A DNA stretch of 64,000 nucleotides from Thalassobellus sp050294475 (GCA_050294475.1 JBNKOE010000019.1:1-64000); one strand, 5' to 3'. Positions 49,859 to 58,154 are shown, numbered from the stretch's first letter. Made by a program: numbers and translations. The notes: generated by a model from the letters alone, not told the origin.

Positions 49859-51544
49859 TTATTTTCTAAAAAATAACGTTTCAAAAGTAGAATTATTTCC
49901 AACATTATCAGTCACAATTACTTTTAATTTATTCTTAGTATCTGTTATTACGTTATCATTAAAATCGTGAATAAGTGTTTTTGTTTTATAATCGTATTCC
50001 ATTAAAATCCATTTTCCGTTAACAGTAGCTCTGTAATTAGAGATACCAGAATCTTTATCGTCAATTTTAATTTTTAAATAGCGATACTTACTAAGCCATT
50101 GTCCATTTTTAAAATTAATAGGTAAAATGGTTGGTTTTATACTATCGGTAGCAAGAGTGTATGTTCCAAGCGTTTTTGTGTTAGTTGTTAATAGTTTTCC
50201 TTTTCTTTTTGTATAAGAATAAATAGGGTAGTTTTTATAACCTATTAAGCGGGCAATATATAATTTTTGGATGTCTTCATCATTGTATTTACTTACATCA
50301 AAAGTTATATTGAAACTTTTTTTTGCAGGAATAATATTTTTATGAAGGGTTAAAGTGTCATTTTTCACATCAAAATTTATGTAGAAATCATCGTAAAAAG
50401 TGCCTTTGTAAAAATTAACAGCAATATTTTCTTTTTTTAAATTAACCGTTTGGTCGGCTTTTATAAAGTATGGTGTTGTTTCATTAGCTGTAGTTTCAAC
50501 AATATTGTTTTTAGTTCCTGTTATATTTATAGTAACCCAAGATTCATTGTTTTTGTAATCGGCTACTCTAATTTTGTAAACAGAATAGGTGCTATCTTCA
50601 ATATTTAATAGGCCATTATTTAAAACAGGTTTAAGAAGACTTAGCGGATTGTTCTTTTTAAATAATTTTTGAATGCGTTTCTTTTTAGTTGTATAAATTT
50701 CATAATCAATTAATTGATTAATATGTTTTGTTTCATTAAAAGAAAATTTTTTAAAATCAATTTCAAAGTTCCTGTTTCCATTTACAAAGGTTTGAATATT
50801 GTAAACGCCATTAGAATTTGCAGCTAGGTCTTGTCTATCGTTTGTCTCAATTCCAAATCCAATATTTCCGTAAGCTTCAATATTTTTTACTACATAATCA
50901 CCATTTTGTAAAGGAATTAAGTTTAGCTTTTGTTTAGTGTTCGATTTGTTTACAAAAGAATGATTATCAACAGGGTAAGCATAAACAGATTTAATTATAG
51001 GAGCTACGTTATCTTCTATATTAATTCCGAAGAGCATAGGATTCATAGGGCGTTCAGCTTTGTCTCTAATTTCAAAATGTAAATGAGGACCACCAGATCC
51101 TCCAGAATTTCCACTATACGCAATTAAACTATCTTTTAATACAGGTAAGGTTTCGGCTGAAGGAAATATTTCTATTTCATAAGATTCTTTTTCATATTGA
51201 AGCTTTTTAATATAGGCTTCTATTTTTGGTGAGAATTTTTGAAGATGTCCATAAACACTTGTGTAGCCATTAGGATGAGTTATATATAAAGCCTTACCGT
51301 ATCCGAAATGAGAAATTTTTATTCGGCTAATATAGCCATTAGCAATAGCTTTCACTTTTAAGCCAACCCGTTGTTGTGTTTTTATATCTAATCCAGAATG
51401 AAAATGGTTAGAGCGTAACTCAGCAAAAGTACCTGAAAGTATTAGAGGAATTTCTAAAGGGTTACTAAAGTAATCTTGTGGATAATTATTTTGAGCATTT
51501 GAAATTGCTGAGGAAATAAAAAGAATAAAAAGGATTAATCGCAT
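49859..51544 (-). CDS. M23-family metallopeptidase (LytM/lysostaphin-type)
   Basis: A 561-residue periplasmic protein. The signal peptide MRLILFILFISSAISNAQ is followed early (~residue 40-180) by a complete M23 domain: RSNHFHSGLDIKTQQRVG (zinc His and Asp), GYTSVYGHLQ, and SGGPHLHFEIRD (HxH). The remaining ~380 residues are beta-rich repeats of unknown function, a layout common in Bacteroidota. It probably cleaves peptidoglycan cross-bridges during wall remodelling. The TonB receptor gene follows after 12 nt, suggesting co-transcription. Confidence 0.92.
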   Translation of the reverse strand: MRLILFILFISSAISNAQNNYPQDYFSNPLEIPLILSGTFAELRSNHFHSGLDIKTQQRVGLKVKAIANGYISRIKISHFGYGKALYITHPNGYTSVYGHLQKFSPKIEAYIKKLQYEKESYEIEIFPSAETLPVLKDSLIAYSGNSGGSGGPHLHFEIRDKAERPMNPMLFGINIEDNVAPIIKSVYAYPVDNHSFVNKSNTKQKLNLIPLQNGDYVVKNIEAYGNIGFGIETNDRQDLAANSNGVYNIQTFVNGNRNFEIDFKKFSFNETKHINQLIDYEIYTTKKKRIQKLFKKNNPLSLLKPVLNNGLLNIEDSTYSVYKIRVADYKNNESWVTINITGTKNNIVETTANETTPYFIKADQTVNLKKENIAVNFYKGTFYDDFYINFDVKNDTLTLHKNIIPAKKSFNITFDVSKYNDEDIQKLYIARLIGYKNYPIYSYTKRKGKLLTTNTKTLGTYTLATDSIKPTILPINFKNGQWLSKYRYLKIKIDDKDSGISNYRATVNGKWILMEYDYKTKTLIHDFNDNVITDTKNKLKVIVTDNVGNNSTFETLFFRK

Positions 51545-51664
51545 AAGTAAGTATTAGTGCTAAAATATTAATTAGATATGAGAACACAAAGAATAAAACA
51601 AAAATCAAGCCATAGTGCTGATTGTGAGCCATAACTATTAATTTAAAATTTTATGAAAAAACAA

Positions 51665-51695
51665 TTGTAATTTATCAATAGGTATGTTAACTTTG
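51665..51695 (+). promoter_or_regulatory. Promoter of the coiled-coil gene/zapA operon
   Basis: TTG (51665-51667) is separated by 20 nt from TAACTTTG (51688-51695), which matches TAnnTTTG exactly, 24 bp before the ATG at 51720. Confidence 0.65.
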
Positions 51696-51719
51696 TGAGA
51701 TAAGTATTGAAATTTGTAA

Positions 51720-52010
51720 ATGAGTAATATTGAAGATATTGTAGATTCTTTAGAAAACAAAATTAGCAAAGTATTACACAAACTAGAGCTTTTAAAGCAA
51801 GCTAATCTTAAATTAACTGAAGAATTAGAAGTTTCAAAAAAACAAATTCAAAACCAAAAATTGCATATAGCAACTTGGGAAGAAAAGTACGAAGCTCTAA
51901 AAATTGCAAATTCAATACTGGGTAGTGACGATAATAAAAGAGATACTAAGCTTAAAATAAACGCATTAATTAGAGATATAGATCATTGTATTGGTCAACT
52001 TTCTGAATAA
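51720..52010 (+). CDS. Small coiled-coil protein upstream of zapA
   Basis: A 96-residue protein that is almost entirely a predicted coiled coil: IEDIVDSLENKISKVLHKLELLKQANLKLTEELEVSKKQIQNQKLHIATWEEKYEALKIANSILG. The C-terminus is DTKLKINALIRDIDHCIGQLSE. It starts a three-part unit with zapA (15 nt downstream) and the predicted 6S RNA. A similar small coiled-coil gene precedes zapA in many Bacteroidota, and a role in division-ring bundling analogous to ZapB is a reasonable but unproven guess. Confidence 0.82.
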   Translation: MSNIEDIVDSLENKISKVLHKLELLKQANLKLTEELEVSKKQIQNQKLHIATWEEKYEALKIANSILGSDDNKRDTKLKINALIRDIDHCIGQLSE

Positions 52011-52025
52011 AGCAACATAAATTCA

Positions 52026-52319
52026 ATGTCAGAAAAGCTTAAAATAAAGTTGTCTATAGCTAATAGGGTATACCCTTTAACTATTGAAGCGAGTCAAGAA
52101 GAAGGACTTCGTAAAGCAGCCAAAAACATTGAAGTTATGATAAAACAGTTTGAGCAAAGTTATTCTGTTCGAGATAAACAAGATGTTTTAGCTATGTGTG
52201 CTTTACAATTTGCATCTCAAGTAGAACAGAAGTCTATAGATAAAGAGAATGTAAATGAGCATGTTGAAGAAAAGCTAAATGCTTTAAATGATTTATTGCA
52301 TTCGCATTTAGTATCTTAA
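52026..52319 (+). CDS. zapA: Cell division protein ZapA
   Basis: A 97-residue ZapA with the usual beta-hairpin plus long coiled coil: LKIKLSIANRVYPLTIEASQEEGLRKAAKNIEVMIKQFEQSYSVRDKQDVLAMCALQFASQVE. ZapA cross-links FtsZ filaments at the Z-ring. Both length and sequence pattern are typical of the family. Downstream lies a structured RNA candidate (52351-52517) and then rny; zapA next to the 6S RNA gene is a conserved arrangement known from proteobacteria and, I believe, from Bacteroidota. Confidence 0.92.
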   Translation: MSEKLKIKLSIANRVYPLTIEASQEEGLRKAAKNIEVMIKQFEQSYSVRDKQDVLAMCALQFASQVEQKSIDKENVNEHVEEKLNALNDLLHSHLVS

Positions 52320-52350
52320 AAACGTTCTTTAAAATAAACTAAAAGTTACT

Positions 52351-52517
52351 GCCTACATTGGTTATTTTTTTTGATAAACTCAACGTTAATTCTTTAAAAA
52401 GGGTGAGTTTAAGTTGTAAAAGCAAGCTGCCTTGAGCAGATCCTTGATCAGCTTGTTAGCCCTAAACTTGTTTTTAAGGAGTTTATACAAAACTTTATAC
52501 TGGTGTAGGCTTTTTTT
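52351..52517 (+). ncRNA. ssrS: Predicted 6S RNA (SsrS)
   Basis: A ~165-nt sequence between zapA and rny folds as a rod. The ends GCCTACA (52351-52357) and TGTAGGC (52504-52510) close it, followed by seven T as a terminator. Moving inward: AAACTC (52376-52381) pairs with GAGTTT (52479-52484), CTTTAAAAA (52392-52400) with TTTTTAAG (52471-52478), AGTTTA (52406-52411) with TAAACT (52463-52468), and AGCAAGCTG (52421-52429) with CAGCTTGTT (52449-52457). A closing stem, paired arms with large internal loops and an apical hairpin is the 6S architecture, and the position after zapA supports it. 6S RNA binds the housekeeping RNA polymerase. No covariance model could be run. Confidence 0.7.
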
Positions 52518-52542
52518 ATATTTATACAATTAATTAAACACG

Positions 52543-54117
52543 ATGGATAACTCAATTATATTTGCAGTAGGCGGTGTTGTTTTAGGGCTTATTATTGGCT
52601 TTATTATAGCAAAAACACTTGAAAAAAATAATGCTTCAAAGCTTGTAAAAGAAGCGAAAAAAAATGCGGCTTTAATACTTAAAGAAGCTAAAAGTGAAGG
52701 TGAATCAATTAAAAAAGATAAGATACTTCAGGCTAAAGAAAAGTTTTTAGAACTTAAATCAGAACACGAAAAAGTCATTCTTTCTCGCGATAAAAAAATA
52801 GCTGAAGCTGAAAAACGTACCCGCGATAAAGAATCACAAGTTTCTAGCGAACTTTCAAAAAACACTAAATTAAATCAAAGTCTTCAAGATAAGCTTAAAG
52901 ACTACAATCATAGAATTGAAGTTTTTGAAAAGAAACAAGAAGAACTTGACAGATTGCATAAAAGCCAAGTGCAACAGTTAGAAGTTATTTCTAGTCTTTC
53001 TGCAGAAGAAGCTAAAGAACAGTTAGTAGAGTCTTTAAAAGGTGAAGCTAAAAACGATGCCATGGCATTCATTCAAAGTTCTTTAGAAGAAGCTAAATTA
53101 ACAGCAGAACAAGATGCTAAGAAAATTATTATTAACACCATTCAACGCATAGGAACAGAAGAAGCAGTAGATAACTGTGTGTCTGTTTTTAATATAGAAT
53201 CTGATGATGTTAAAGGTCGTATTATTGGTCGTGAAGGACGAAATATACGTGCTATTGAAGCAGCAACAGGTGTTGAGATTATTGTTGATGATACACCAGA
53301 AGCTATTATCTTATCATGTTTTGATTCTGTTAGAAGAGAAATTGCTCGTTTATCATTGCACAAATTAGTTACTGATGGTAGAATTCACCCAGCGAGAATT
53401 GAGGAAGTTGTTAAAAAGACTCAAAAACAAATAGAGCAAGAGATTATAGAGGTAGGAAAACGTACCGTTATAGATTTAGGAATTCATAATTTACATCCAG
53501 AGCTTATTAAGATGGTAGGTCGTATGAAGTATCGTTCTTCTTACGGACAAAATTTATTACAACACTCACGTGAAGTTGCAAAACTTTGTGGAGTTATGGC
53601 AGCCGAATTAGGATTAAATCCTAAGTTAGCTAAACGTGCTGGTTTATTACATGATATAGGAAAAGTGCCAGATGCCGAAGCAGATATGGAAACACCACAT
53701 GCTATTTTAGGAATGCAGTGGGCCGAAAAATATGGTGAAAAAGACGAAGTTTGTAATGCTATTGGAGCGCATCACGATGAAGTAGAAATGAAGTTTTTAA
53801 TTTCACCAGTTATTCAAGTTTGTGATGCTATTTCAGGAGCACGTCCAGGAGCGCGTCGTCAAGTTTTAGACAGTTATATACAACGTTTAAAGGATTTAGA
53901 AGATATTGCTTTTGGATTTAGTGGTGTTAAGAAAGCCTATGCTATTCAAGCAGGTAGAGAATTACGTGTTATTGTAGAAAGTGAGAAAGTAGACGATCAA
54001 AAAGCAGCCGATTTATCATTTAGTATTTCTCAAAAAGTACAAACAGATATGACTTATCCTGGTCAGGTTAAAGTAACTGTTATTAGAGAAACAAGAGCAG
54101 TTAATATTGCTAAGTAA
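52543..54117 (+). CDS. rny: Ribonuclease Y
   Basis: A 524-residue membrane-anchored endoribonuclease that starts mRNA decay. An N-terminal transmembrane helix (IIFAVGGVVLGLIIGFIIA) leads into a long coiled coil rich in Lys/Glu, a KH domain with the GRIIGREGRNIRAIEAATGVEIIVDD signature, and an HD phosphohydrolase domain with LLHDIGKVPDAEADMETPH and HHDEVEMK. The C-terminal part is normal. Transcription could come through the 6S RNA region or from its own promoter. It ends at a terminator (54157-54182). Confidence 0.96.
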   Translation: MDNSIIFAVGGVVLGLIIGFIIAKTLEKNNASKLVKEAKKNAALILKEAKSEGESIKKDKILQAKEKFLELKSEHEKVILSRDKKIAEAEKRTRDKESQVSSELSKNTKLNQSLQDKLKDYNHRIEVFEKKQEELDRLHKSQVQQLEVISSLSAEEAKEQLVESLKGEAKNDAMAFIQSSLEEAKLTAEQDAKKIIINTIQRIGTEEAVDNCVSVFNIESDDVKGRIIGREGRNIRAIEAATGVEIIVDDTPEAIILSCFDSVRREIARLSLHKLVTDGRIHPARIEEVVKKTQKQIEQEIIEVGKRTVIDLGIHNLHPELIKMVGRMKYRSSYGQNLLQHSREVAKLCGVMAAELGLNPKLAKRAGLLHDIGKVPDAEADMETPHAILGMQWAEKYGEKDEVCNAIGAHHDEVEMKFLISPVIQVCDAISGARPGARRQVLDSYIQRLKDLEDIAFGFSGVKKAYAIQAGRELRVIVESEKVDDQKAADLSFSISQKVQTDMTYPGQVKVTVIRETRAVNIAK

Positions 54118-54123
54118 AATTCA

Positions 54124-54143
54124 ATTCCTGCGAAGACAGGAAT
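54124..54143. repeat. REP-like palindrome (diverged ATTCCTG copy)
   Basis: ATTCCTG (54124-54130) and CAGGAAT (54137-54143) form a 7-bp hairpin, followed by CTCATAAG. The tail is shared with the half copy near 23404 (AGGCAGGAATCTCAT). Confidence 0.6.
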
Positions 54144-54156
54144 CTCATAAGTAAAA

Positions 54157-54182
54157 AAAATCCAGCAATTGCTGGATTTTTT
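54157..54182. terminator. Intrinsic terminator after rny
   Basis: AAAATCCAGCAA (54157-54168) is followed directly by its reverse complement TTGCTGGATTTT (54169-54180), with the T run extended to 54182. Confidence 0.85.
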
Positions 54183-54196
54183 AGTTTTGCTAATAA

Positions 54197-54358
54197 TGAA
54201 CTCATCTTGACTATTTCTATTTCTTAAAAAATGGCTAAAATTCACCTATATTTCACTATTATTTTTAGTTATAGCTATGCTATGACTTTCAAAAACTAGT
54301 TTATCTAGTTAAATTTCAACTTATTTTCGGTTAAAAACAAAAAGTCAAGATAAGTTCA
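54197..54358. repeat. Long imperfect hairpin, possible MITE-like element
   Basis: TGAACTCATCTTGACTATTT (54197-54216) is matched at 18 of 20 positions by the reverse complement of 54339-54358. The inner sequences continue to show partial complementarity (TTCTTAAAAAATGGC region against GGTTAAAAAC region) towards a centre around 54272-54287 (ATAGCTATGCTAT). The ~160-bp unit lies between the rny terminator and xerD. No clear target duplication is seen. Confidence 0.55.
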
Positions 54359-54366
54359 ATTAAAAG

Positions 54367-55263
54367 TTATTTTCTAGGGTGAAATTCTTCAACTACTTTA
54401 GTTAAATGACTTTTGTCTAGATGCACATAAATCTCTGTAGTTGTAATGCTTTCATGACCAAGCATGAGTTGTATAGAACGCAAATCGGCATTGTTTTGCA
54501 ATAAGTGTGTTGCGAATGAATGTCTGAATGTATGTGGAGAAATACTTTTTTTAAGCTCTATTTTTTCTGCTAGTTGTTTTATTATAGTAAAAATCATAGC
54601 TCTGGTTAATTGTTTACCTCGTCGGTTTAAAAATAAGGTATCCTCAAATCCAGCTTGAATATTTAAATGATTTCGAATTTGAGTTCTATAAATATTTATA
54701 AATTTTTGAGTAATACCTACAATAGGAACAAAGCGTTGTTTGTCTCCTTTACCTGTTACTTTAATAAAACCTTCATCAAAAAATAAATCAGATAATTTTA
54801 AATTTATTAATTCGCTAACACGTAAACCACAACCGTATAAAGTTTCTAGCATAGCACGATTACGTTCGCCTTCTGGTTTACTTAAATCAATTGCATTAAT
54901 AAGGCTATCAATTTCTTCTTCTGATAAGGTGTCAGGAAGTTTTCTACCTATTTTAGGGGATTCAATTAATTCTAATGGATTTGATGCTCTGTAATCTTCG
55001 AAAACTAAATAACTAAAAAAGCTACGTAATCCAGAAATTAAACGAGATTGAGAACGTGCATTTACATTTTTAGCAATTTCATAAATAAACTGCTGAATGA
55101 TATCGGGTGTTATTGTAATGGGAGAAATAGTCATGTTGTTTGCTTCTAAATAAGAAATCAACTTTTTCACATCTAATGCATAATTATCAATGGAGTTTTT
55201 TGATAGACCGCGTTCTATCTTTAAATATAATTGATAATCTTTGAGTGCTTGTTGCCATTTCAT
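54367..55263 (-). CDS. xerD: Housekeeping tyrosine recombinase XerD (chromosome dimer resolution)
   Basis: A 298-residue recombinase of normal XerD length, without the N-terminal arm of the enzyme at 210-1337. The catalytic set is R148 (CGLRVSEL), K172, H244 and R247 (HTFRHSFATHLL), H270 (LGH) and Y279 (TTTEIYVHL). It resolves chromosome dimers at dif together with XerC or alone. An earlier in-frame start exists, but the -7 box at 55268-55275 lies between it and the ATG at 55263. I recall xerD and aroQ as direct neighbours in related genomes; here a 2.9-kb insertion with CDP-glycerol and LicD genes separates them. Confidence 0.93.
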   Translation of the reverse strand: MKWQQALKDYQLYLKIERGLSKNSIDNYALDVKKLISYLEANNMTISPITITPDIIQQFIYEIAKNVNARSQSRLISGLRSFFSYLVFEDYRASNPLELIESPKIGRKLPDTLSEEEIDSLINAIDLSKPEGERNRAMLETLYGCGLRVSELINLKLSDLFFDEGFIKVTGKGDKQRFVPIVGITQKFINIYRTQIRNHLNIQAGFEDTLFLNRRGKQLTRAMIFTIIKQLAEKIELKKSISPHTFRHSFATHLLQNNADLRSIQLMLGHESITTTEIYVHLDKSHLTKVVEEFHPRK

Positions 55264-55267
55264 ATTA

Positions 55268-55275
55268 CAAATATA
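55268..55275 (-). promoter_or_regulatory. -7 box (TATATTTG) directly before xerD; leaderless mRNA predicted
   Basis: On the minus strand TATATTTG is followed by TAAT and the xerD ATG, the same 4-nt geometry as at rlmD. Transcription would begin at or next to the start codon. Confidence 0.65.
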
Positions 55276-55353
55276 ATTATATTGCATTTGTAAATTAATT
55301 ATTAAGAAATTGTTTACTTTTTAATTAGGCACTAATTGTAGTTAGTAATATTT

Positions 55354-56721
55354 ATGAATAATATAGCAATTATTGGAGCAGGATCATTTGGTACTGCTAT
55401 ATCGGAGCAGTTGTTATCTAATGGCAATAATAAAGTGACACTATTTGTGCGTGGTAAAAAACAATGCAAGCAAATAAATAAAAAGAATTTAAATAAAAGA
55501 TATTTTGAAAACTTCAAATTAAACTCAAGAATCAAATCATCTTATCATTTTCAAGAGTTAAAGGATTATGAAATTATAATTTTAGCTATACCAAGTAGTC
55601 GTTTTGAGTTTTACGAAGACATATTTATTAATAATATTAGTAAAAATGCTTTAATCATAAATATGTCAAAAGGGTTGTTAAAGGATGGAATAACAATACA
55701 CGACTATTTTTCTTTAAATTTAAATTTTAAAAATTTTGTTAGTTTAAAAGGTCCTTCTTTTAGTTCTGAGGTTATTGGAAATCATCCTACTTTATTAACG
55801 TTAGGATATAGTAATCATGACCAAGTAAATAAGATACGAGAGATATTTGAAAACACTATATTTTATTTTGATTTTACAACAGATATAAACGGTGTGGAGT
55901 ATTTAAGTGCGTTGAAAAATATTTTTGCAATTTACATGGGCAATATTGATGGGAAATTTAATTCCAATAACACCAAATACTTCATTTTAACCCAGTGTTT
56001 TAAAGAAATAACAATATTATTAAAATACCTTAATTGCGATTCAAAAACAGTGAATTTAGGCTGTGGTATAGGAGACCTATGTTTAACATCTTTATCTGAT
56101 TTAAGTAGAAATAGAACTTTGGGTTTAATTATAGGTAAAGGTTTTTTTAATGCTGAAGATAACGTTAATAGTGTTGTTTTAGAAGGTGTTAAGACTTTAA
56201 ACCTATTAAATAAGATTATAGATAAGAAGTTAGTTAAAAGTTTACCAATTCTAAATTCACTATTCAATTTTTTCATTTTTAAAAACAAAAAGGTTCTTAA
56301 TGTAGATTTTGAATCACTATTAAAGAATAAATTTAAAACGGTTTTAACTTATGGTACATTTGATCTTTTACATTATGGGCATTTAGAAATTTTAAAGAGA
56401 GCAAAGGATTATGGACATAAATTAATAGTTGGACTGTCTACCGATGAGTTTAATTTAGTAAAAGGTAAGGTATGCGAATTTAATTTTGAAAAAAGAAAAA
56501 AATATTTAGAATCACTAGACTTTGTTGATTTAGTAATAGGTGAAAATGAATGGGAGCAAAAAATTGAAGATGTTAAAAAGTATAATGTTGATTACTTTGT
56601 AATGGGAGATGATTGGAAAGGTAAATTTGATTTTTTAGAAGAATATTGCGAAGTAATTTATTTATCAAGAACGAAAGGAGTTTCAACTTCTCAATTAAAA
56701 AAGTTACTTAAAGATGAATAA
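55354..56721 (+). CDS. Fused glycerol-3-phosphate dehydrogenase (GpsA) and glycerol-3-phosphate cytidylyltransferase (TagD)
   Basis: A 455-residue bifunctional protein. Residues 1-~320 are a GpsA-type dehydrogenase: NAD site IAIIGAGSFGTAI, substrate-channel LKGPSFSSEV, catalytic K188 in LSALKNIFAI, and GIGDLCLTSLSDLSRNRTLG. From ~329 a TagD-type nucleotidyltransferase follows: TYGTFDLLHYGHLEI (HxGH at 340-343), the acidic VMGDDWKGKFD, and RTKGVSTSQLKK. Together they would reduce dihydroxyacetone phosphate to sn-glycerol-3-phosphate and activate it with CTP to CDP-glycerol. The LicD gene overlaps its end by 8 nt. The sequence is AT-rich even for this genome. Fusion of the two steps in one chain is uncommon. 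Confidence 0.9.
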   Translation: MNNIAIIGAGSFGTAISEQLLSNGNNKVTLFVRGKKQCKQINKKNLNKRYFENFKLNSRIKSSYHFQELKDYEIIILAIPSSRFEFYEDIFINNISKNALIINMSKGLLKDGITIHDYFSLNLNFKNFVSLKGPSFSSEVIGNHPTLLTLGYSNHDQVNKIREIFENTIFYFDFTTDINGVEYLSALKNIFAIYMGNIDGKFNSNNTKYFILTQCFKEITILLKYLNCDSKTVNLGCGIGDLCLTSLSDLSRNRTLGLIIGKGFFNAEDNVNSVVLEGVKTLNLLNKIIDKKLVKSLPILNSLFNFFIFKNKKVLNVDFESLLKNKFKTVLTYGTFDLLHYGHLEILKRAKDYGHKLIVGLSTDEFNLVKGKVCEFNFEKRKKYLESLDFVDLVIGENEWEQKIEDVKKYNVDYFVMGDDWKGKFDFLEEYCEVIYLSRTKGVSTSQLKKLLKDE

Positions 56722-57427
56722 TATTAAGGATTTTCATAAGGAGTTATTATCGCTTTTAAAGAAATTAGATACTATCTGTACTCAAAAGGATATAAAATAT
56801 AGTCTGTTTGCAGGTACATTAATAGGTGCTATTCGTCACAAAGGGTTTATACCTTGGGATGATGATGCTGATGTTGTTTTTGAAAGAAGAGAATACGATA
56901 AATTTATAGAAGTATTACCAGCCGATTTTACCATTTTAAGAAATTCATGGGTCACCCGTTTTGTACATAAAGATAATTTGACGGTTTATCTTGATGTTTT
57001 TGTTTTTGATACTACATCAAATTCTAAATTCTTTCAAAAGTTACAGGTGCTTGGATTAAAACTTGTTCAAGGAACTTTAAAGAATAAGATTATAAAAAAT
57101 AGAGGAGTGGTAGGATTAATTTTATCATTTTTAACATATTTAGCTGGTTTACCTTTTAGTAAAAACTTTAAATTAAGAATATATAATAAATTAGCACAAA
57201 CATATAAACATAAGGAAGGTGCGTATATATTTTCATCATTAGATCAATTCAAATATATTGGGCATATGTTGCCAAAAAGTATTTTAAATTTATATCATAA
57301 AGTTGATTTTGAAGATACACAATTAATGATTTTGGATGGATATGATTTCTATTTAAAGAAGTTTTACGGTGATTATATGAAGGTGCCACCAATTGAAAAT
57401 CAAATACCAGAGCATGGAAATGTTTAA
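56714..57427 (+). CDS. LicD-family phosphotransferase
   Basis: A 237-residue LicD/fukutin-like nucleotidyl-phosphoryl transferase. The diagnostic segment is IKYSLFAGTLIGAIRHKGFIPWDDDADVVFERREYDKF (WDDDADV at 48-54, metal site), followed by YLDVFVFDT; a hydrophobic stretch in the middle suggests membrane association. LicD enzymes move phosphocholine, glycerol-phosphate or ribitol-phosphate from CDP donors onto glycans. The overlapping GpsA-TagD fusion would supply CDP-glycerol, so transfer of phosphoglycerol to a surface glycan is the best inference. The acceptor is unknown. Confidence 0.9.
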   Translation: MNNIKDFHKELLSLLKKLDTICTQKDIKYSLFAGTLIGAIRHKGFIPWDDDADVVFERREYDKFIEVLPADFTILRNSWVTRFVHKDNLTVYLDVFVFDTTSNSKFFQKLQVLGLKLVQGTLKNKIIKNRGVVGLILSFLTYLAGLPFSKNFKLRIYNKLAQTYKHKEGAYIFSSLDQFKYIGHMLPKSILNLYHKVDFEDTQLMILDGYDFYLKKFYGDYMKVPPIENQIPEHGNV

Positions 57428-57500
57428 AGTATGTATTTAAAAGGATATATAACTCCTTGAAATACATATTATTGGGGTTAAACGTATTAAATTATGAGAA

Positions 57501-57538
57501 TTTGTTTGTTAATTTTTAAAAAAAACAACTTATTTTTG
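57501..57538 (+). promoter_or_regulatory. Promoter of the outer-membrane protein gene
   Basis: TTTGTTTG (57501-57508) provides a -33-like TTG and TATTTTTG (57531-57538) an exact -7 box, spaced by 22 nt, 32 bp ahead of the ATG at 57571. Confidence 0.65.
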
Positions 57539-57570
57539 CTGCAAATTAATCAAATAAACATTTAAATATT

Positions 57571-58086
57571 ATGAAAAAATTATTATTTGCTGCTATTGCA
57601 GTATTAGGATTAACAAGTGTAAATGCGCAAGACTCTGTCAACAGTGGAAATGCATTATCAGAAGGTAGTTGGGTGATTGAGGCTAATACAGGCTCTTGGA
57701 CAACAGGAAGTACGGCTTTTTCTTTGCTATCAATTGATGGTAGTACCGAGTATTCTATAGGTGCAGAAGCAGGCTATTTTGTTATGGATGATTTAGCTAT
57801 TAAAGGAGGATTAGGTTATAGCGATGCTGACTATTCTGATGGTAGTTTTGTGTATAAAGTAGGAGTTAAATACTACTTAGCTAGTCAGTTCCCTATTGGT
57901 GTTGATTTCACTGGAGCATCTTCAAATGGAGAAAGTGCGAGTTGGGTTGGAACTCAGGCAGGTTATGCTTGGTTTGTTGCTGACAATATTAGTATTGAGC
58001 CTACTTTAAGATATAATATTACTTTAGATAATATGAAAGCAGAAAGTGCATTCCAAGGATTAATTGGGTTTGCATTACATTTCTAA
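57571..58086 (+). CDS. Outer-membrane beta-barrel protein
   Basis: A 171-residue exported barrel protein. The signal peptide MKKLLFAAIAVLGLTSVNAQ is followed by eight short amphipathic strands, for example SWVIEANTGSWT, AEAGYFVMDDLAIKGGLGYSDAD, YKVGVKYYLASQFPIGVDFTGAS, ending in LIGFALHF with a C-terminal aromatic as for barrel insertion. OmpX/OmpW-like in size; function unknown. It has a good promoter and terminator (58111-58140), so it is an independent unit between the phosphoglycerol genes and aroQ. Confidence 0.88.
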   Translation: MKKLLFAAIAVLGLTSVNAQDSVNSGNALSEGSWVIEANTGSWTTGSTAFSLLSIDGSTEYSIGAEAGYFVMDDLAIKGGLGYSDADYSDGSFVYKVGVKYYLASQFPIGVDFTGASSNGESASWVGTQAGYAWFVADNISIEPTLRYNITLDNMKAESAFQGLIGFALHF

Positions 58087-58110
58087 AGAAAAATAAAATA
58101 ACATTTTATT

Positions 58111-58140
58111 AAACCGAAGTATAATAACTTCGGTTTTTTT
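58111..58140 (+). terminator. Intrinsic terminator after the outer-membrane protein gene
   Basis: AAACCGAAGT (58111-58120) pairs with ACTTCGGTTT (58127-58136) around a 6-nt loop and the T run continues to 58140. Confidence 0.85.
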
Positions 58141-58154
58141 ATGTAATTTTTTAA

